Shown one piece after another: positions 25,414-34,027 of a stretch of DNA of 64,000 nt. The notes below the pieces were generated by a model. It was not told the DNA's origin. It saw nothing but the letters and a program-made list of their open reading frames with translations, and ran no database searches. This DNA is from Streptomyces spectabilis (GTDB taxonomy: Bacteria > Actinomycetota > Actinomycetes > Streptomycetales > Streptomycetaceae): positions 5,590,501 through 5,654,500 of the forward strand of contig NZ_CP023690.1 of assembly GCF_008704795.1 (NCBI RefSeq), in the 5' to 3' direction. Within the stretch, counting starts at the first letter, position 1, and the number at the start of each line of letters is the position of its first letter. The position numbers were made by a program, and so were the translations under genes.

Positions 25414-26628
25414 GTGACCGAGAAGGCCGACCTCACGTCCTCTGATGTCACAGCCGTCCTCGACCGTGCCGCGGCAGGCGGACGGATCAGCGCCGAAGAG
25501 GCACTCGCCCTGTACCGGGACGCCCCGCTGCACGCGCTCGGCTCGGCCGCCGACGCCGTGCGCCGCCGCCGGTACGCGGGCACCGAGCACATCGCGACGT
25601 ACATCATCGAGCGGAACATCAACTACACGAACGTCTGTGTGACGGCGTGCAAGTTCTGCGCCTTCTACGCCGCCCCGAAGGACACCAAGAAGGGCTGGAC
25701 CCGGGACCTCGACGACATCCTGCGCCGCTGCGCGGAGACCGTGGAGCTGGGCGGCACGCAGATCATGTTCCAGGGCGGCCACCACCCGGACTTCGGCGTG
25801 GAGTACTACGAGAAGCACTTCGCGGCCATCAAGAAGGAGTTCCCGCAGCTCGTCATCCACAGCCTGGGGGCGAGCGAGGTCGAGCACATGGCCCGCATCT
25901 CCAAGGTGTCCGTCGAGGAGGCCATCCAGCGGATCAACGCCGCCGGGCTCGACTCCTTCGCGGGCGCGGGCGCCGAGCTGCTCCCGGAGCGGCCGCGCAA
26001 GGCCATCGCCCCGCTGAAGGAGTCCGGCGAGCGCTGGCTCGAGATCATGGAGACCGCGCACGGGCTGGGCGTGGAGTCCACCTCCACGATGCTCATGGGC
26101 ACGGGCGAGACGAACGCCGAGCGCATCGAGCACCTGCGGATGATCCGCGACGTGCAGGACCGGACGGGCGGCTTCCGCGCCTTCATCCCGTACACGTACC
26201 AGCCGGAGAACAACCACCTCAAGGGGCGCACCCAGGCCTCGGTCTTCGAGTATCTGCGCATGATCGCGATCGCGCGGGTCTTCCTCGACAACGTGGCGCA
26301 CATCCAGGGCTCCTGGCTGACCACCGGCAAGGAGGCGGGCCAGATGACGCTGCACTACGGCGCTGACGACCTCGGCTCGGTGATGCTGGAGGAGAACGTG
26401 GTCTCCTCGGCGGGCGCCAAGCACCGCTCGAACCTGCGCGAGATGATCGACATGATCCGCACCGCCGACCGCGTCCCCGCCCAGCGCGCCACGACGTACG
26501 AGCACCTGGTCGTGCACGACGACCCGGCGGACGACCCGGTCGACGAGCGCGTGGCCTCGCACATCTCCTCCACCGCCATCGAGGGCGGCACGGCCCACCC
26601 GGAGCTGAAGCTCCTGACCGCCAACTAG
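25414..26628 (+). CDS. mqnC: Cyclic dehypoxanthinyl futalosine synthase, radical SAM
   Basis: 404 residues. The Cys75-X3-Cys79-X2-Cys82 cluster (NVCVTACKFC) binds the 4Fe-4S centre that cleaves S-adenosylmethionine. MqnC cyclises dehypoxanthine futalosine in the futalosine route to menaquinone. Conserved blocks include GGHHPDFGVEYYE, HSLGASEVEHMA and MLMGTGETNAER. The length is typical. The GTG start has GGAAGGGA upstream. It begins a cluster with the menaquinone methyltransferase gene. Confidence 0.95.
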   Translation: MTEKADLTSSDVTAVLDRAAAGGRISAEEALALYRDAPLHALGSAADAVRRRRYAGTEHIATYIIERNINYTNVCVTACKFCAFYAAPKDTKKGWTRDLDDILRRCAETVELGGTQIMFQGGHHPDFGVEYYEKHFAAIKKEFPQLVIHSLGASEVEHMARISKVSVEEAIQRINAAGLDSFAGAGAELLPERPRKAIAPLKESGERWLEIMETAHGLGVESTSTMLMGTGETNAERIEHLRMIRDVQDRTGGFRAFIPYTYQPENNHLKGRTQASVFEYLRMIAIARVFLDNVAHIQGSWLTTGKEAGQMTLHYGADDLGSVMLEENVVSSAGAKHRSNLREMIDMIRTADRVPAQRATTYEHLVVHDDPADDPVDERVASHISSTAIEGGTAHPELKLLTAN

Positions 26629-26645
26629 TCCCCGACGAGGGCCAG

Positions 26646-27182
26646 TTGCTGACACTGCACCACGTGCGCGCGGTCCGGTCCGCCCCCGCGGGGGCGGACG
26701 CCGTCGTCGTCGACGGCGCCCGGATCGCGGCCGTCGGCCCGTACGAGGAGCTGTTCGCGGCGTACGGCGAGCGCGCCCGGGTCCGGCGCTGGGACGGCTT
26801 CCTGACCCCCGGCCGCCACGAGCCCGACGCCGTGGCCCTCCTGGAGTCCGCCTACTGGCCCGACCCGCGTGAGGCCGACGAACTCGGCACGGACCCGCTG
26901 ACCGGCGCGGACCTGGACCGGCTCGGCATGACGGACACCCGCTGGGGCCACAGCGCCCGCCGCGGCCTGCAGCGCCTCCTCGCCGCCGGCACCACGTCCC
27001 TCGCGGGCCCCTTCACCCACCCTTCGGTCCGCACGGCCGTCACCCGTTCGGGCATCAGGGTCACCACCGCCGCCCCGACCCCCTTGGTCCCCGCGGCCCC
27101 CGCGGACTTCGCGATCTTCACCGAGGACGGAACCTGCGTGGCGACGGCCATCGAGGGCCGCCTCCTCTTCCGCCGCCGCTAG
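26646..27182 (+). CDS. Imidazolonepropionase-like composite-domain protein
   Basis: 178 residues, starting at TTG 26646 with GAGGG nine bases upstream and 17 bases after the mqnC stop. The N-terminal 'HHVRAVRS...ADAVVVDGARIAAVGPYEELFA' strand pattern and C-terminal 'ADFAIFTEDGTCVATAIEGRLLFRRR' form the composite beta domain of amidohydrolases such as HutI and aminodeoxyfutalosine deaminase. The metal-binding TIM barrel is replaced by a short helical insert, so catalysis is unlikely. Its place after mqnC suggests a structural or regulatory role in menaquinone synthesis. Confidence 0.78.
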   Translation: MLTLHHVRAVRSAPAGADAVVVDGARIAAVGPYEELFAAYGERARVRRWDGFLTPGRHEPDAVALLESAYWPDPREADELGTDPLTGADLDRLGMTDTRWGHSARRGLQRLLAAGTTSLAGPFTHPSVRTAVTRSGIRVTTAAPTPLVPAAPADFAIFTEDGTCVATAIEGRLLFRRR

Positions 27183-27188
27183 CGCGAA

Positions 27189-27230
27189 GCGCCCCGTAAG
27201 GGGCGCGGGGAACTGCGCGAGCAACCAGCA
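27189..27230. repeat. Dispersed palindromic repeat, copy 1
   Basis: A hairpin GCGCCCC-GTAA-GGGGCGC (27189-27206) followed by GGGGAACTGCGCGAGCAACC. The same unit occurs inverted at 58060-58104. Such units are common between streptomycete genes and can act as terminators. Confidence 0.8.
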
Positions 27231-27276
27231 CAGCCCCGCACCCACGGCCCCCGGCCGAGGGAGAAGACCGGCCTGA

Positions 27277-27289
27277 CACAATAGGCCGG
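27277..27289 (+). promoter_or_regulatory. Possible leaderless promoter of the methyltransferase gene
   Basis: CACAAT, preceded by TG (TGA-CACAAT), ends seven bases before the GTG start, and no ribosome site is present. This matches the spacing of a leaderless transcript. Confidence 0.35.
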
Positions 27290-27985
27290 GTGACCCGCGC
27301 ATCCCTGGACAAGCAGCCGCACGAAGTCGCCTCGATGTTCGACGACGTCGCGGAACGGTACGACCTCACGAACGACGTGATCTCGCTCGGCCAGGCCCGG
27401 CTGTGGCGCAAGGAGGTCGCCAGGGCCGTCGACGCGCGGCCCGCGCAGAAGATCCTCGACCTCGCCGCGGGGACGGCCACGTCCTCGCAGCCCTTCGCGC
27501 AGGCGGGCGCGTACGTCGTGCCGTGCGACTTCTCGCTCGGCATGCTGCGCGTCGGCAAGCAGCGCCACCCGTGGATGCCGTTCACCGCGGGGGACGCCAC
27601 GAAGCTGCCGTTCAAGGACGACACCTTCGACGCCGTCACGATCTCCTTCGGCCTGCGCAACGTCCAGGACACCGACGCCGCGCTGCGCGAGCTGTTCCGT
27701 GTGACCCGCCCCGGCGGGCGCGTGGTGATCTGCGAGTTCTCCGAGCCGACGTGGGGCCCGTTCCGCAAGGTCTACATCGAGTACCTGATGCGCGCGCTGC
27801 CGCCGGTCGCCCGCACGGTGTGCTCGAACCCGGACGCGTACGTCTATCTCGCCGAGTCCATCCGCTCCTGGCCGAACCAGCCACAGCTGGCGGCGCGCCT
27901 GTCCGACGCGGGCTGGTCCAAGGTGGCGTACCGCAATCTGACGGGCGGCGTGGTGGCGCTCCACCGGGGGTTCAAGAAGGACTGA
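27290..27985 (+). CDS. menG: Demethylmenaquinone methyltransferase (UbiE/MenG)
   Basis: 231 residues. It has the '[23 protein letters not shown]' N-terminus, the SAM-binding motif ILDLAAGTA (about 55-63), motif [19 protein letters not shown], and the UbiE signature SFGLRNVQD. It methylates demethylmenaquinone in the last classical step of menaquinone synthesis. Its length and motifs are standard. It sits between mqnC and the nuo operon, fitting a menaquinone-based chain. Confidence 0.93.
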   Translation: MTRASLDKQPHEVASMFDDVAERYDLTNDVISLGQARLWRKEVARAVDARPAQKILDLAAGTATSSQPFAQAGAYVVPCDFSLGMLRVGKQRHPWMPFTAGDATKLPFKDDTFDAVTISFGLRNVQDTDAALRELFRVTRPGGRVVICEFSEPTWGPFRKVYIEYLMRALPPVARTVCSNPDAYVYLAESIRSWPNQPQLAARLSDAGWSKVAYRNLTGGVVALHRGFKKD

Positions 27986-28018
27986 ACGGTCGTTTCGACA
28001 ACGGTCGAACGGTCGTTC
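27984..28018. promoter_or_regulatory. Pair of TetR-type operator-like palindromes
   Basis: GAACGGTCGTTT (27984-27995) and the perfect palindrome GAACGGTCGTTC (28007-28018) are 23 bases apart. The first overlaps the menG stop. Sites of the form GAACGgtCGTTC are typical of TetR-family repressors. They precede the zinc-ribbon gene. Confidence 0.55.
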
Positions 28019-28158
28019 AGGACGCGGCGGTTGACGGGAACCGTGCGCCGGGGAAGATGTGTCAGTTGATATGTACCGACCACTCCATGTGGCCGGAGCA
28101 TAACGGTCGGCGCTCACCGACCCGTCCCCTGACGATCTCCTCAAGACGGAGCGTTCCG

Positions 28159-30669
28159 ATGTCGTCGTACTGCCCGCACTGCGGGGCGCCATCCCCGGAC
28201 GAGGCCCGTTTCTGCATGAAGTGCGGGCGGGAATGCCTTCCGGAGCCGACGGGGGAGGTCTCGGACGCCGCGCCTCAGGACGCCCCCGCCGCCCCCTCCG
28301 AAGAACCAAGTCACCCCAAGACACTGGTGGTTCCTCCCGCCCCGACGGCCGCCCCGTCCGCCACTCCGACGGCCGCGCCGCCACCGACGGCCCCCTCGGC
28401 CCCGCCGACACCCTTGGCACCACCGCCCCCAGCCGCTCCGGCCGCTCCAGTTGCTCCAGCCGCCCCGGCAGTCGCCGCCCCGCCGGCGTACGCCCCCGTC
28501 CCCGCCGCGCCCTCGCCCGTCGGCGCCTTCCTCGGGCGGACCGCGCGCGGTGACTGGGCCGGTTCCGTGCAGGCCGCGCTGTGGCCGCTCGCGGCGCTGC
28601 TGCTCTCCGCGCTGGCTTGCGCCGTCCCGAAGTACGGGCAGGACGACGAGGACTTCGTCGGCTTCGCCGACCGGCTGCGGATCGCGCTCGCGGTCGTCGT
28701 CCAGGCGGTGGGCGGCAGGCTCGAGTTCTCGGGCAGCGAGGAGAGCGGCTTCGACGGCTCGTCGACGGAGGCGGTGACCGACGGCACCTTCGCCGTGCAC
28801 CTCGTACCGCTCACGGTGACGGCCCTGTTCATCGGGGGGCTCGTCGTCGGCGCGCGCATCCTCAGGAACCGCCTTCGGCTGCGCGGGCAGAGCCTGCCGG
28901 GCAGCACGGCCGGTCTGGAGGCGGCCGTCCGCGTCGCGCTGCTCACCGCGCTCGGCGTACTGGTGCTCGCCCTCTTCGGGCAGCCCGAGATCCAGCGCGT
29001 GGAGATCTCGTCCGGTCCGCTCCTCGCGCTGCTCGGCGCGCTCGCGCTCAGCCTCGGGATCTGCGGAGCGGTCCTTCAGCGCGACGGCGCGGCGCCCTGG
29101 CTGGCCGGGCGCCCCGGCGCGCAGTTCTTCACCCGCGCCCTGGGCGCATCCCTGCGCGCCCTCGGCATCGTGCTCGTCCTCAGCTCCGTCACCGCGTACC
29201 TCAGCGTCACGCAGATCGACGCCTTCAGCGGCGAGAACGACGTGCCCGGCTCGGACGTGTCGGACGACCGGGTCTCGCCCTACCTCGTCGCGCTGCTGCT
29301 CCTGCCGAACTTCGGCCTGCACGCGCTCGGCCTCGGCTGGGGCGCGCCGCTCGAATCCGAGGCGGGCCGGGGCTCGCGGTACGGCGACAACTACGAGACC
29401 GAGTCGTTCGGCCTGTCGAAACTCGGCGACCTGGTGAACTCCGGTGCGGTCGTCGGCGCGTTGGCGCTCGGCCTGGTGTGCGCCCTCGTGATCGCGCTCG
29501 TCGGCGCGCGCCGCTGCGCACGGCGTGGCGAGCAGATCCTGGCCGCGGGGCTCTCGTTCGGCTTCATCCTGTTGCTCGCCGCCTTCAGCGGCCTCGGCGT
29601 CGACACGTCCACCGAGCGGCGCGGACTCGGCGGCGAGACGTCGAGCGGCTCGTTCGACGCGGGCGTGAGCATGCCGGACCTCCTGCTGTTCGGGCTGCTG
29701 TGGGTGGCCGGAGCGGTGCTCGTGGCGGCGGTGTTCACCGCGCGCGGGAGCGGGGCGCCGCCGGTGCCGCCCGGCCCGCCGGCGGGGCAGACGCCGCCGG
29801 TTCCGCCCGGCGCGGCGGGGCCCGGCGCGCCCGCGGCGTACGCCGTCCCCGGTCCGTACGACCCCAGCGCTGCCCCCACCCAGGGCGTCCTGGCCGCGCC
29901 GCCCGTTCCCGCGCGGCCGCGCGGCGGCCGCACCGGGGTCTGGGCGGTCACGCTGGCCGTCGCCCTCCTCGTCGGCGGCGGTACGACGGCGGGCATCGTC
30001 GTCTGGCAGGACAACCGGAGCACGTCGGACGAGGCGGACAAGGGCGACAGCTCCACCGGCGCCGACAAGGGCGCGACCGGTTCCGAGGGCGACGGCGAGA
30101 ACGGCCCGGCCGCCAGCCGCACCGACGAGCCCACCCAGGACCTGCCGACCGGCACCGCGCAGCCCTCCGAAGAGGAGAGCGGCGGCGGTGAGACCGCGGG
30201 GGACGCCGCCGTGCCGCCGGGCTCCGAGCGCGTCACCGACCCCAAGGGGTTCTCGTTCGCGGCCCCCGAGGGCTGGGGGAGCAGCGTCAGCGACAACCCC
30301 ACGCAGTCCATGTTCGCGGGCGCGAGCGAGGCGGAGCACTTCCAGGTCGGCGTGATCCCGGACGCCGGCTACACCTCGTACGAGAACCTCACGAAGATGG
30401 AGGAGTTCGCCGAGAAGGACCCCGACAAGTCCGACTACCGGCGGATCCGCCTGGAGGACAACACCTTCCAGGGGCGCGCGGGCGCGGTGTGGGAGTACAC
30501 GTACACCGACAAGTCGGACCGCAGGATCCACGCGATCAACCAGAGCTACGTCACCGCCGACGGCACCGAGTACGCGATCCAGCTCTCCTGGCGCGCGACG
30601 GTGTGGTCGACGGCGCACGGCACGCGGACGCACCAGGCGGCCCTCGACACCTGGCAGACCACGGACTGA
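28159..30669 (+). CDS. Zinc-ribbon polytopic membrane protein
   Basis: 836 residues. An N-terminal zinc ribbon uses Cys5, Cys8, Cys19 and Cys22. A long Pro/Ala tether (about 30-120) follows, then a membrane domain of about eight helices (about 135-540), another Pro/Gly tether, a further helix (about 590-612), an acidic linker, and an extracellular domain (about 685-836). That last domain has 'FSFAAPEGWGSSV' and ends with Trp/Tyr-rich strands, similar in outline to PsbP/Mog1-like sensor domains. ATG 28159 has GGAG seven bases upstream. Such zinc-ribbon/membrane fusions are widespread in Streptomyces with unknown function. Confidence 0.78.
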   Translation: MSSYCPHCGAPSPDEARFCMKCGRECLPEPTGEVSDAAPQDAPAAPSEEPSHPKTLVVPPAPTAAPSATPTAAPPPTAPSAPPTPLAPPPPAAPAAPVAPAAPAVAAPPAYAPVPAAPSPVGAFLGRTARGDWAGSVQAALWPLAALLLSALACAVPKYGQDDEDFVGFADRLRIALAVVVQAVGGRLEFSGSEESGFDGSSTEAVTDGTFAVHLVPLTVTALFIGGLVVGARILRNRLRLRGQSLPGSTAGLEAAVRVALLTALGVLVLALFGQPEIQRVEISSGPLLALLGALALSLGICGAVLQRDGAAPWLAGRPGAQFFTRALGASLRALGIVLVLSSVTAYLSVTQIDAFSGENDVPGSDVSDDRVSPYLVALLLLPNFGLHALGLGWGAPLESEAGRGSRYGDNYETESFGLSKLGDLVNSGAVVGALALGLVCALVIALVGARRCARRGEQILAAGLSFGFILLLAAFSGLGVDTSTERRGLGGETSSGSFDAGVSMPDLLLFGLLWVAGAVLVAAVFTARGSGAPPVPPGPPAGQTPPVPPGAAGPGAPAAYAVPGPYDPSAAPTQGVLAAPPVPARPRGGRTGVWAVTLAVALLVGGGTTAGIVVWQDNRSTSDEADKGDSSTGADKGATGSEGDGENGPAASRTDEPTQDLPTGTAQPSEEESGGGETAGDAAVPPGSERVTDPKGFSFAAPEGWGSSVSDNPTQSMFAGASEAEHFQVGVIPDAGYTSYENLTKMEEFAEKDPDKSDYRRIRLEDNTFQGRAGAVWEYTYTDKSDRRIHAINQSYVTADGTEYAIQLSWRATVWSTAHGTRTHQAALDTWQTTD

Positions 30670-30687
30670 CGGCGCCCGGCCGGCCAC

Positions 30688-30723
30688 GGGCTGAGGCTCC
30701 CCCTCCGGGGAGGGCCTCAGCCC
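30688..30723. terminator. Bidirectional stem-loop terminator
   Basis: GGGCTGAGGC...GCCTCAGCCC with a CCCC/GGGG inner stem gives about 15 paired bases with a four-base loop and one bulged G. It separates convergent genes and includes the stop codon of the PASTA gene. Confidence 0.85.
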
Positions 30724-31067
30724 CCGACGCCGACCTCCGGCTGCCCCGGCTCGGCCAGCTCCCGCTGGAGGCCGCCGCCCGAAGGCCCGGGCAGCAGCGG
30801 CTCGCGCACGCCCGCGCCGCCCTCGCCCTCGCCGGAGCCGAGGTCGAACCACACGGTCACGACGGCGCCGCGCGGAACCTCGACGTCCGGCAGCGGGTAC
30901 TGGCGTACGACGTACTCCAGGATCACGTCGTGGAGTTCGGAGCGGTCGCCCGCCACCAGGCGCACGCCGCGCTCGTGGGCCCTCTCGCGCGCGTCCATCC
31001 CCATCAGGCCCACGAAGCGCGGCACGCGCACTTCCAGCGGACCGGCGTCCCCCGGCGTCCTCGGCAC
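30717..31067 (-). CDS. PASTA-domain protein
   Basis: 116 residues. One PASTA-like domain (about 12-75: 'VPRFVGLMGMDARERAHERGVRLV...VVRQYPLPDVEVPRGAVVTVWFD') has the usual helix and three strands. There is no signal peptide or membrane helix, so unlike PknB-type PASTA proteins it appears cytoplasmic. GTG 31067 is preferred because GAGGG lies nine bases before it; GTG 31076 lies too close to that site. The C-terminal 30 residues are Gly/Pro-rich. Confidence 0.72.
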   Translation of the reverse strand: MPRTPGDAGPLEVRVPRFVGLMGMDARERAHERGVRLVAGDRSELHDVILEYVVRQYPLPDVEVPRGAVVTVWFDLGSGEGEGGAGVREPLLPGPSGGGLQRELAEPGQPEVGVGG

Positions 31068-31080
31068 AGGCGTCACCCCT

Positions 31081-31139
31081 CAGCGGCAGGGGCGCGAGCC
31101 CCCAGCGGTAGGGGAGGCCCCGGCGGTAGGGGAAGGGTA
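31081..31139. repeat. Tandem repeat between GNAT and PASTA genes
   Basis: Three units of about 19-22 bases (CAGCGGTAGGGGAGGCCCC type) begin near 31081, 31103 and 31122. They fill most of the 88-base gap. Confidence 0.7.
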
Positions 31140-31155
31140 GCCCGGCCGGGCCGGA

Positions 31156-31701
31156 CTACAACCCCATGCGGTAGCAGTACGCGCGCCGGTCCTGGCCGGG
31201 CACGGTGTGCGTCTCGGCGCGCTCCATGCCGAGGCGCGCGGCCACCGCCTGGGACCGTTCGTTGCGCACGTCGATCACGGCGACCGCCGACGGCACGCCC
31301 GCCGCCCGCAGCCGGTCCAGGGTCGCGCGGGCCGCGACGGACGCGTAGCCGCGCCCCCACGCCCGGCGGGCGAGCCGCCAGCCGATCTCGATCTCCCCCG
31401 TGGGCCCCCACTCCCGCGGCCACGGCTGGGCGCCGGCCAGGCCGACGGGCTCGCCGTCCGGGCTCAGCAACGTCCACAGGCAGTAGCCCAGTTCCGCGTC
31501 GTGGCGGCGCTGCCGCGCGGTCAGCTCCTCGTACACGGAGAGCTCGCTGGGCAGGCCCGCGCCCACGTACTTCATGACCTCCGGGTCGTCGAAGAGCCGG
31601 TGCCAGACGAAGGCGTCCTCGTGGGTCGGCACGCGCAGGCCGACGGCAGGCGCGGCGGGGGTCCGGTGGGGCGCGTCGTCCAGCTCGCTCACGTCGCTCA
31701 C
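31156..31701 (-). CDS. GNAT acetyltransferase, RimJ/RimL type
   Basis: 181 residues of the Acetyltransf_3 group: 'GLRVPTHEDAFVWHRLFDDPEVMKYVG', the 'EIEIGWRLARRAWGRGYASVAARATLDRL' acetyl-CoA loop (about 103-130, R-x2-W-G-R-G) and 'VIDVRNERSQAVAARLGM'. It transfers acetyl from acetyl-CoA to an amine. The substrate is unknown, with ribosomal-protein N-termini or small amines likely. GTG 31701 has AAGGG eight bases upstream. Confidence 0.88.
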   Translation of the reverse strand: MSDVSELDDAPHRTPAAPAVGLRVPTHEDAFVWHRLFDDPEVMKYVGAGLPSELSVYEELTARQRRHDAELGYCLWTLLSPDGEPVGLAGAQPWPREWGPTGEIEIGWRLARRAWGRGYASVAARATLDRLRAAGVPSAVAVIDVRNERSQAVAARLGMERAETHTVPGQDRRAYCYRMGL

Positions 31702-31798
31702 AAGTGGCCCTTCGGGTGATTGATCAGTACCGCCTCATAGACTGCCTCTATCCCGTGCCGGTCGGCACACTGATTTCGAGCCTTCGGGAGAACCCGCC

Positions 31799-33091
31799 GT
31801 GACCGAGCCGCTCTCCGACACCACCGCCAACTCCGCGGACGTCATCGTCGTCGGCGCAGGTCCGGCCGGTTCGACCACCGCGTACTACCTGGCGAAGGCC
31901 GGGCTCGACGTGCTCCTCCTGGAGAAGACCGCGTTCCCCAGGGAGAAGGTCTGCGGCGACGGCCTGACGCCGCGTGCCACGAAGCAGTTGGTGTCCATGG
32001 GCATCGACATCTCCGAAGAGGCCGGCTGGCTGCGGAACAAGGGCCTCCGCATCATCGGGGGCGGCGTACGGCTCCAGCTGGATTGGCCGGATCTCGCCTC
32101 TTTCCCCGACTACGGACTCGTCCGCAAGCGCGACGACTTCGACGAGCAGCTCGCCCGCCAGGCCCAGAAGGCGGGCGCGCGACTGTACGAGCGGTGCAAC
32201 GTGGGCGCCCCGATCGTCGACGACCGCACCGGCCGCATCACCGGCGTGGAGGCCAAGCTCGGCGAGGACAAGACGCCGGTCACCTTCCACGCGCCGCTGG
32301 TGGTCGCCGCCGACGGCAACTCCACGCGCCTGTCGCTCGCCATGGGCCTGCACCGCCGCGAGGACCGCCCGATGGGCGTCGCGGTGCGCACGTACTTCAC
32401 CTCGCCGCGCCACGACGACGACTACCTGGAGTCCTGGCTGGAGCTGTGGGACCGCCGCGGCGCCCAGGACCGCCTGCTGCCCGGCTACGGCTGGATCTTC
32501 GGCATGGGCGACGGTACGTCGAACGTCGGCCTCGGCGTCCTGAACACGACCGCCGCCTTCAAGGAGCTGGACTGGCGCGAGGTCCTCAAGGCCTGGTGCG
32601 CCTCCATGCCCGAGGACTGGGGCTACACCCCGGAGAACATGACGGGGCCGATCCGCGGCGCCGCCCTGCCGATGGCCTTCAACCGCCAGCCGCACTACAC
32701 GCGCGGCCTGCTGCTCGTCGGCGACGCGGGCGGCCTGGTCAACCCGTTCAACGGCGAGGGCATCGCCTACGCCATGGAGTCCGGGCAGATCGCCGCGGAC
32801 GTCATCGTGCAGGCCGTCGCCCGCGCCACGCCCGCCCAGCGCGAACTGGCCCTCCAGCGCTACCCGAAGGTCCTCAAGGACACCTACGGCGGCTACTACA
32901 CCCTCGGCCGCGCCTTCGTGAAGCTCATCGGCAACCCGAAGGTCATGCAGATCGCGGCCCAGCGCGGCCTCACGCACCCGCTCCTGATGAAGTTCACCCT
33001 GAAGATGCTCGCCAACCTGACGGACCCGACGGGCGGCGACGCGATGGACCGCATCATCAACGGCCTGAGCAAGGTGGCCCCCAAGGCCTGA
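31799..33091 (+). CDS. Geranylgeranyl reductase-family flavoprotein, MenJ-like
   Basis: 430 residues. The FAD-binding Rossmann motif VIVVGAGPAGSTTAYYLAKAGLDVLLLEK (about 15-43) is followed by CGDGLTPRA (about 57), the conserved motif of this family. GDAGGLVNPFNGEGIAYAMESG (about 310-330) closes the FAD site. In mycobacteria MenJ saturates one isoprene unit of menaquinone. Location among menaquinone and nuo genes supports the same role. GTG start with GGGAG upstream. Archaeal-type lipid reductases are the alternative. Confidence 0.85.
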   Translation: MTEPLSDTTANSADVIVVGAGPAGSTTAYYLAKAGLDVLLLEKTAFPREKVCGDGLTPRATKQLVSMGIDISEEAGWLRNKGLRIIGGGVRLQLDWPDLASFPDYGLVRKRDDFDEQLARQAQKAGARLYERCNVGAPIVDDRTGRITGVEAKLGEDKTPVTFHAPLVVAADGNSTRLSLAMGLHRREDRPMGVAVRTYFTSPRHDDDYLESWLELWDRRGAQDRLLPGYGWIFGMGDGTSNVGLGVLNTTAAFKELDWREVLKAWCASMPEDWGYTPENMTGPIRGAALPMAFNRQPHYTRGLLLVGDAGGLVNPFNGEGIAYAMESGQIAADVIVQAVARATPAQRELALQRYPKVLKDTYGGYYTLGRAFVKLIGNPKVMQIAAQRGLTHPLLMKFTLKMLANLTDPTGGDAMDRIINGLSKVAPKA

Positions 33092-33105
33092 CCCCCTCAA
33101 GCGCA

Positions 33106-33150
33106 CGCCTAAGGGCCGGAACCCCTCTGGAGGGTTCCGGCCCTTAGGCG
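33106..33150. terminator. Bidirectional stem-loop terminator, 19-bp stem
   Basis: Perfect arms at 33106-33124 and 33132-33150 with loop CTCTGGA lie between the convergent reductase and hydrolase genes. It is the longest perfect hairpin seen in the window. Confidence 0.9.
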
Positions 33151-33166
33151 TAGGTGCGAAAGACCG

Positions 33167-34027
33167 TCAGAGGACGCGCACGGCCCCGGAGGCCGGGTAG
33201 CCCGACAGGTCCTGGATCACGACGCCCTTGCTCGGGTTCGCGGCGTCCAGGTACTGGCCGCCCCCGATGTAGACGCCCACGTGGTACGCGGAGCCCGCGC
33301 CGCCCCAGTACAGGATGTCGCCCGGCTGGATGTTGGAGAGCGAAACCGGCGTTCCGGCCGTCGACTGGGCCTGCGAGACGCGCGGCAGGTCCACGTTGAC
33401 CTGCTTGAAGGCGGCCTGGACGAGGCTGGAGCAGTCCCACGCGTTGGGGCCCGAGGCACCCATCACATACGCGTCGCCCAGCTGGGCCTTCAGGAAGCTG
33501 ATGACGGTGGACACGCTGCCGCCGGAGGGCGCGGAGACGTTCGAGGTGTCGGAGGCGGAGGAGCTGCCACCGGAGCCACCGGAACCGCCGGAGGGGGCGG
33601 AGTTGGTGCTGAGCTGCGTGCGCTCGGTGGCCCGCGCGGCGCGCTCCTGGGCCTCCTTCTTGCGCTTGGCCTCGGCCTCGGCCTTGGCCTTCTTCTCGGC
33701 CTCGGCCTTCTTCTCAGCGGCCTTCTGGTCCTTGGTGGCCTGCTTGGCGGCCTTGACGGCGGCGGCCTCCTGCTGGGCGCGCGCCTCGTAGCCGTCGGCG
33801 GTCTGCTGCGTGGCGTCCGCGGACTGCGCGATCTGAGCGGTCAGATCGGCGGTGAGGGTGGGCAGCTCGATCGTCTCGGTCACCGGCTCGGCGGCGTTCG
33901 CCGTACCAGCGGCGCCGGCCACTGCCAGGGTGCTGAGGACGCCACCGGCAACTCCGGCGCGCAGAGCCATCTTCGACGCGCTGCGACGGGGCTTCCGGTG
34001 GCTGGGTATGTGAGCGGTGTGGGACAT
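33167..34027 (-). CDS. Secreted NlpC/P60 peptidoglycan hydrolase
   Basis: 286 residues. A long signal peptide (cleavage at about ANA-AEP, residue 46) is followed by a coiled coil rich in Ala, Lys and Glu (about 60-140), a Ser/Gly linker and an NlpC/P60 domain (about 165-286). Catalytic Cys199 (AWDCSSLV) and His249 (SAYHVGVYIG) are present. It cleaves stem-peptide bonds of peptidoglycan. The coiled coil plus P60 layout is like RipA-type hydrolases. ATG 34027 has only a weak ribosome site. It is divergent from the nuo operon across a long leader region. Confidence 0.9.
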   Translation of the reverse strand: MSHTAHIPSHRKPRRSASKMALRAGVAGGVLSTLAVAGAAGTANAAEPVTETIELPTLTADLTAQIAQSADATQQTADGYEARAQQEAAAVKAAKQATKDQKAAEKKAEAEKKAKAEAEAKRKKEAQERAARATERTQLSTNSAPSGGSGGSGGSSSASDTSNVSAPSGGSVSTVISFLKAQLGDAYVMGASGPNAWDCSSLVQAAFKQVNVDLPRVSQAQSTAGTPVSLSNIQPGDILYWGGAGSAYHVGVYIGGGQYLDAANPSKGVVIQDLSGYPASGAVRVL

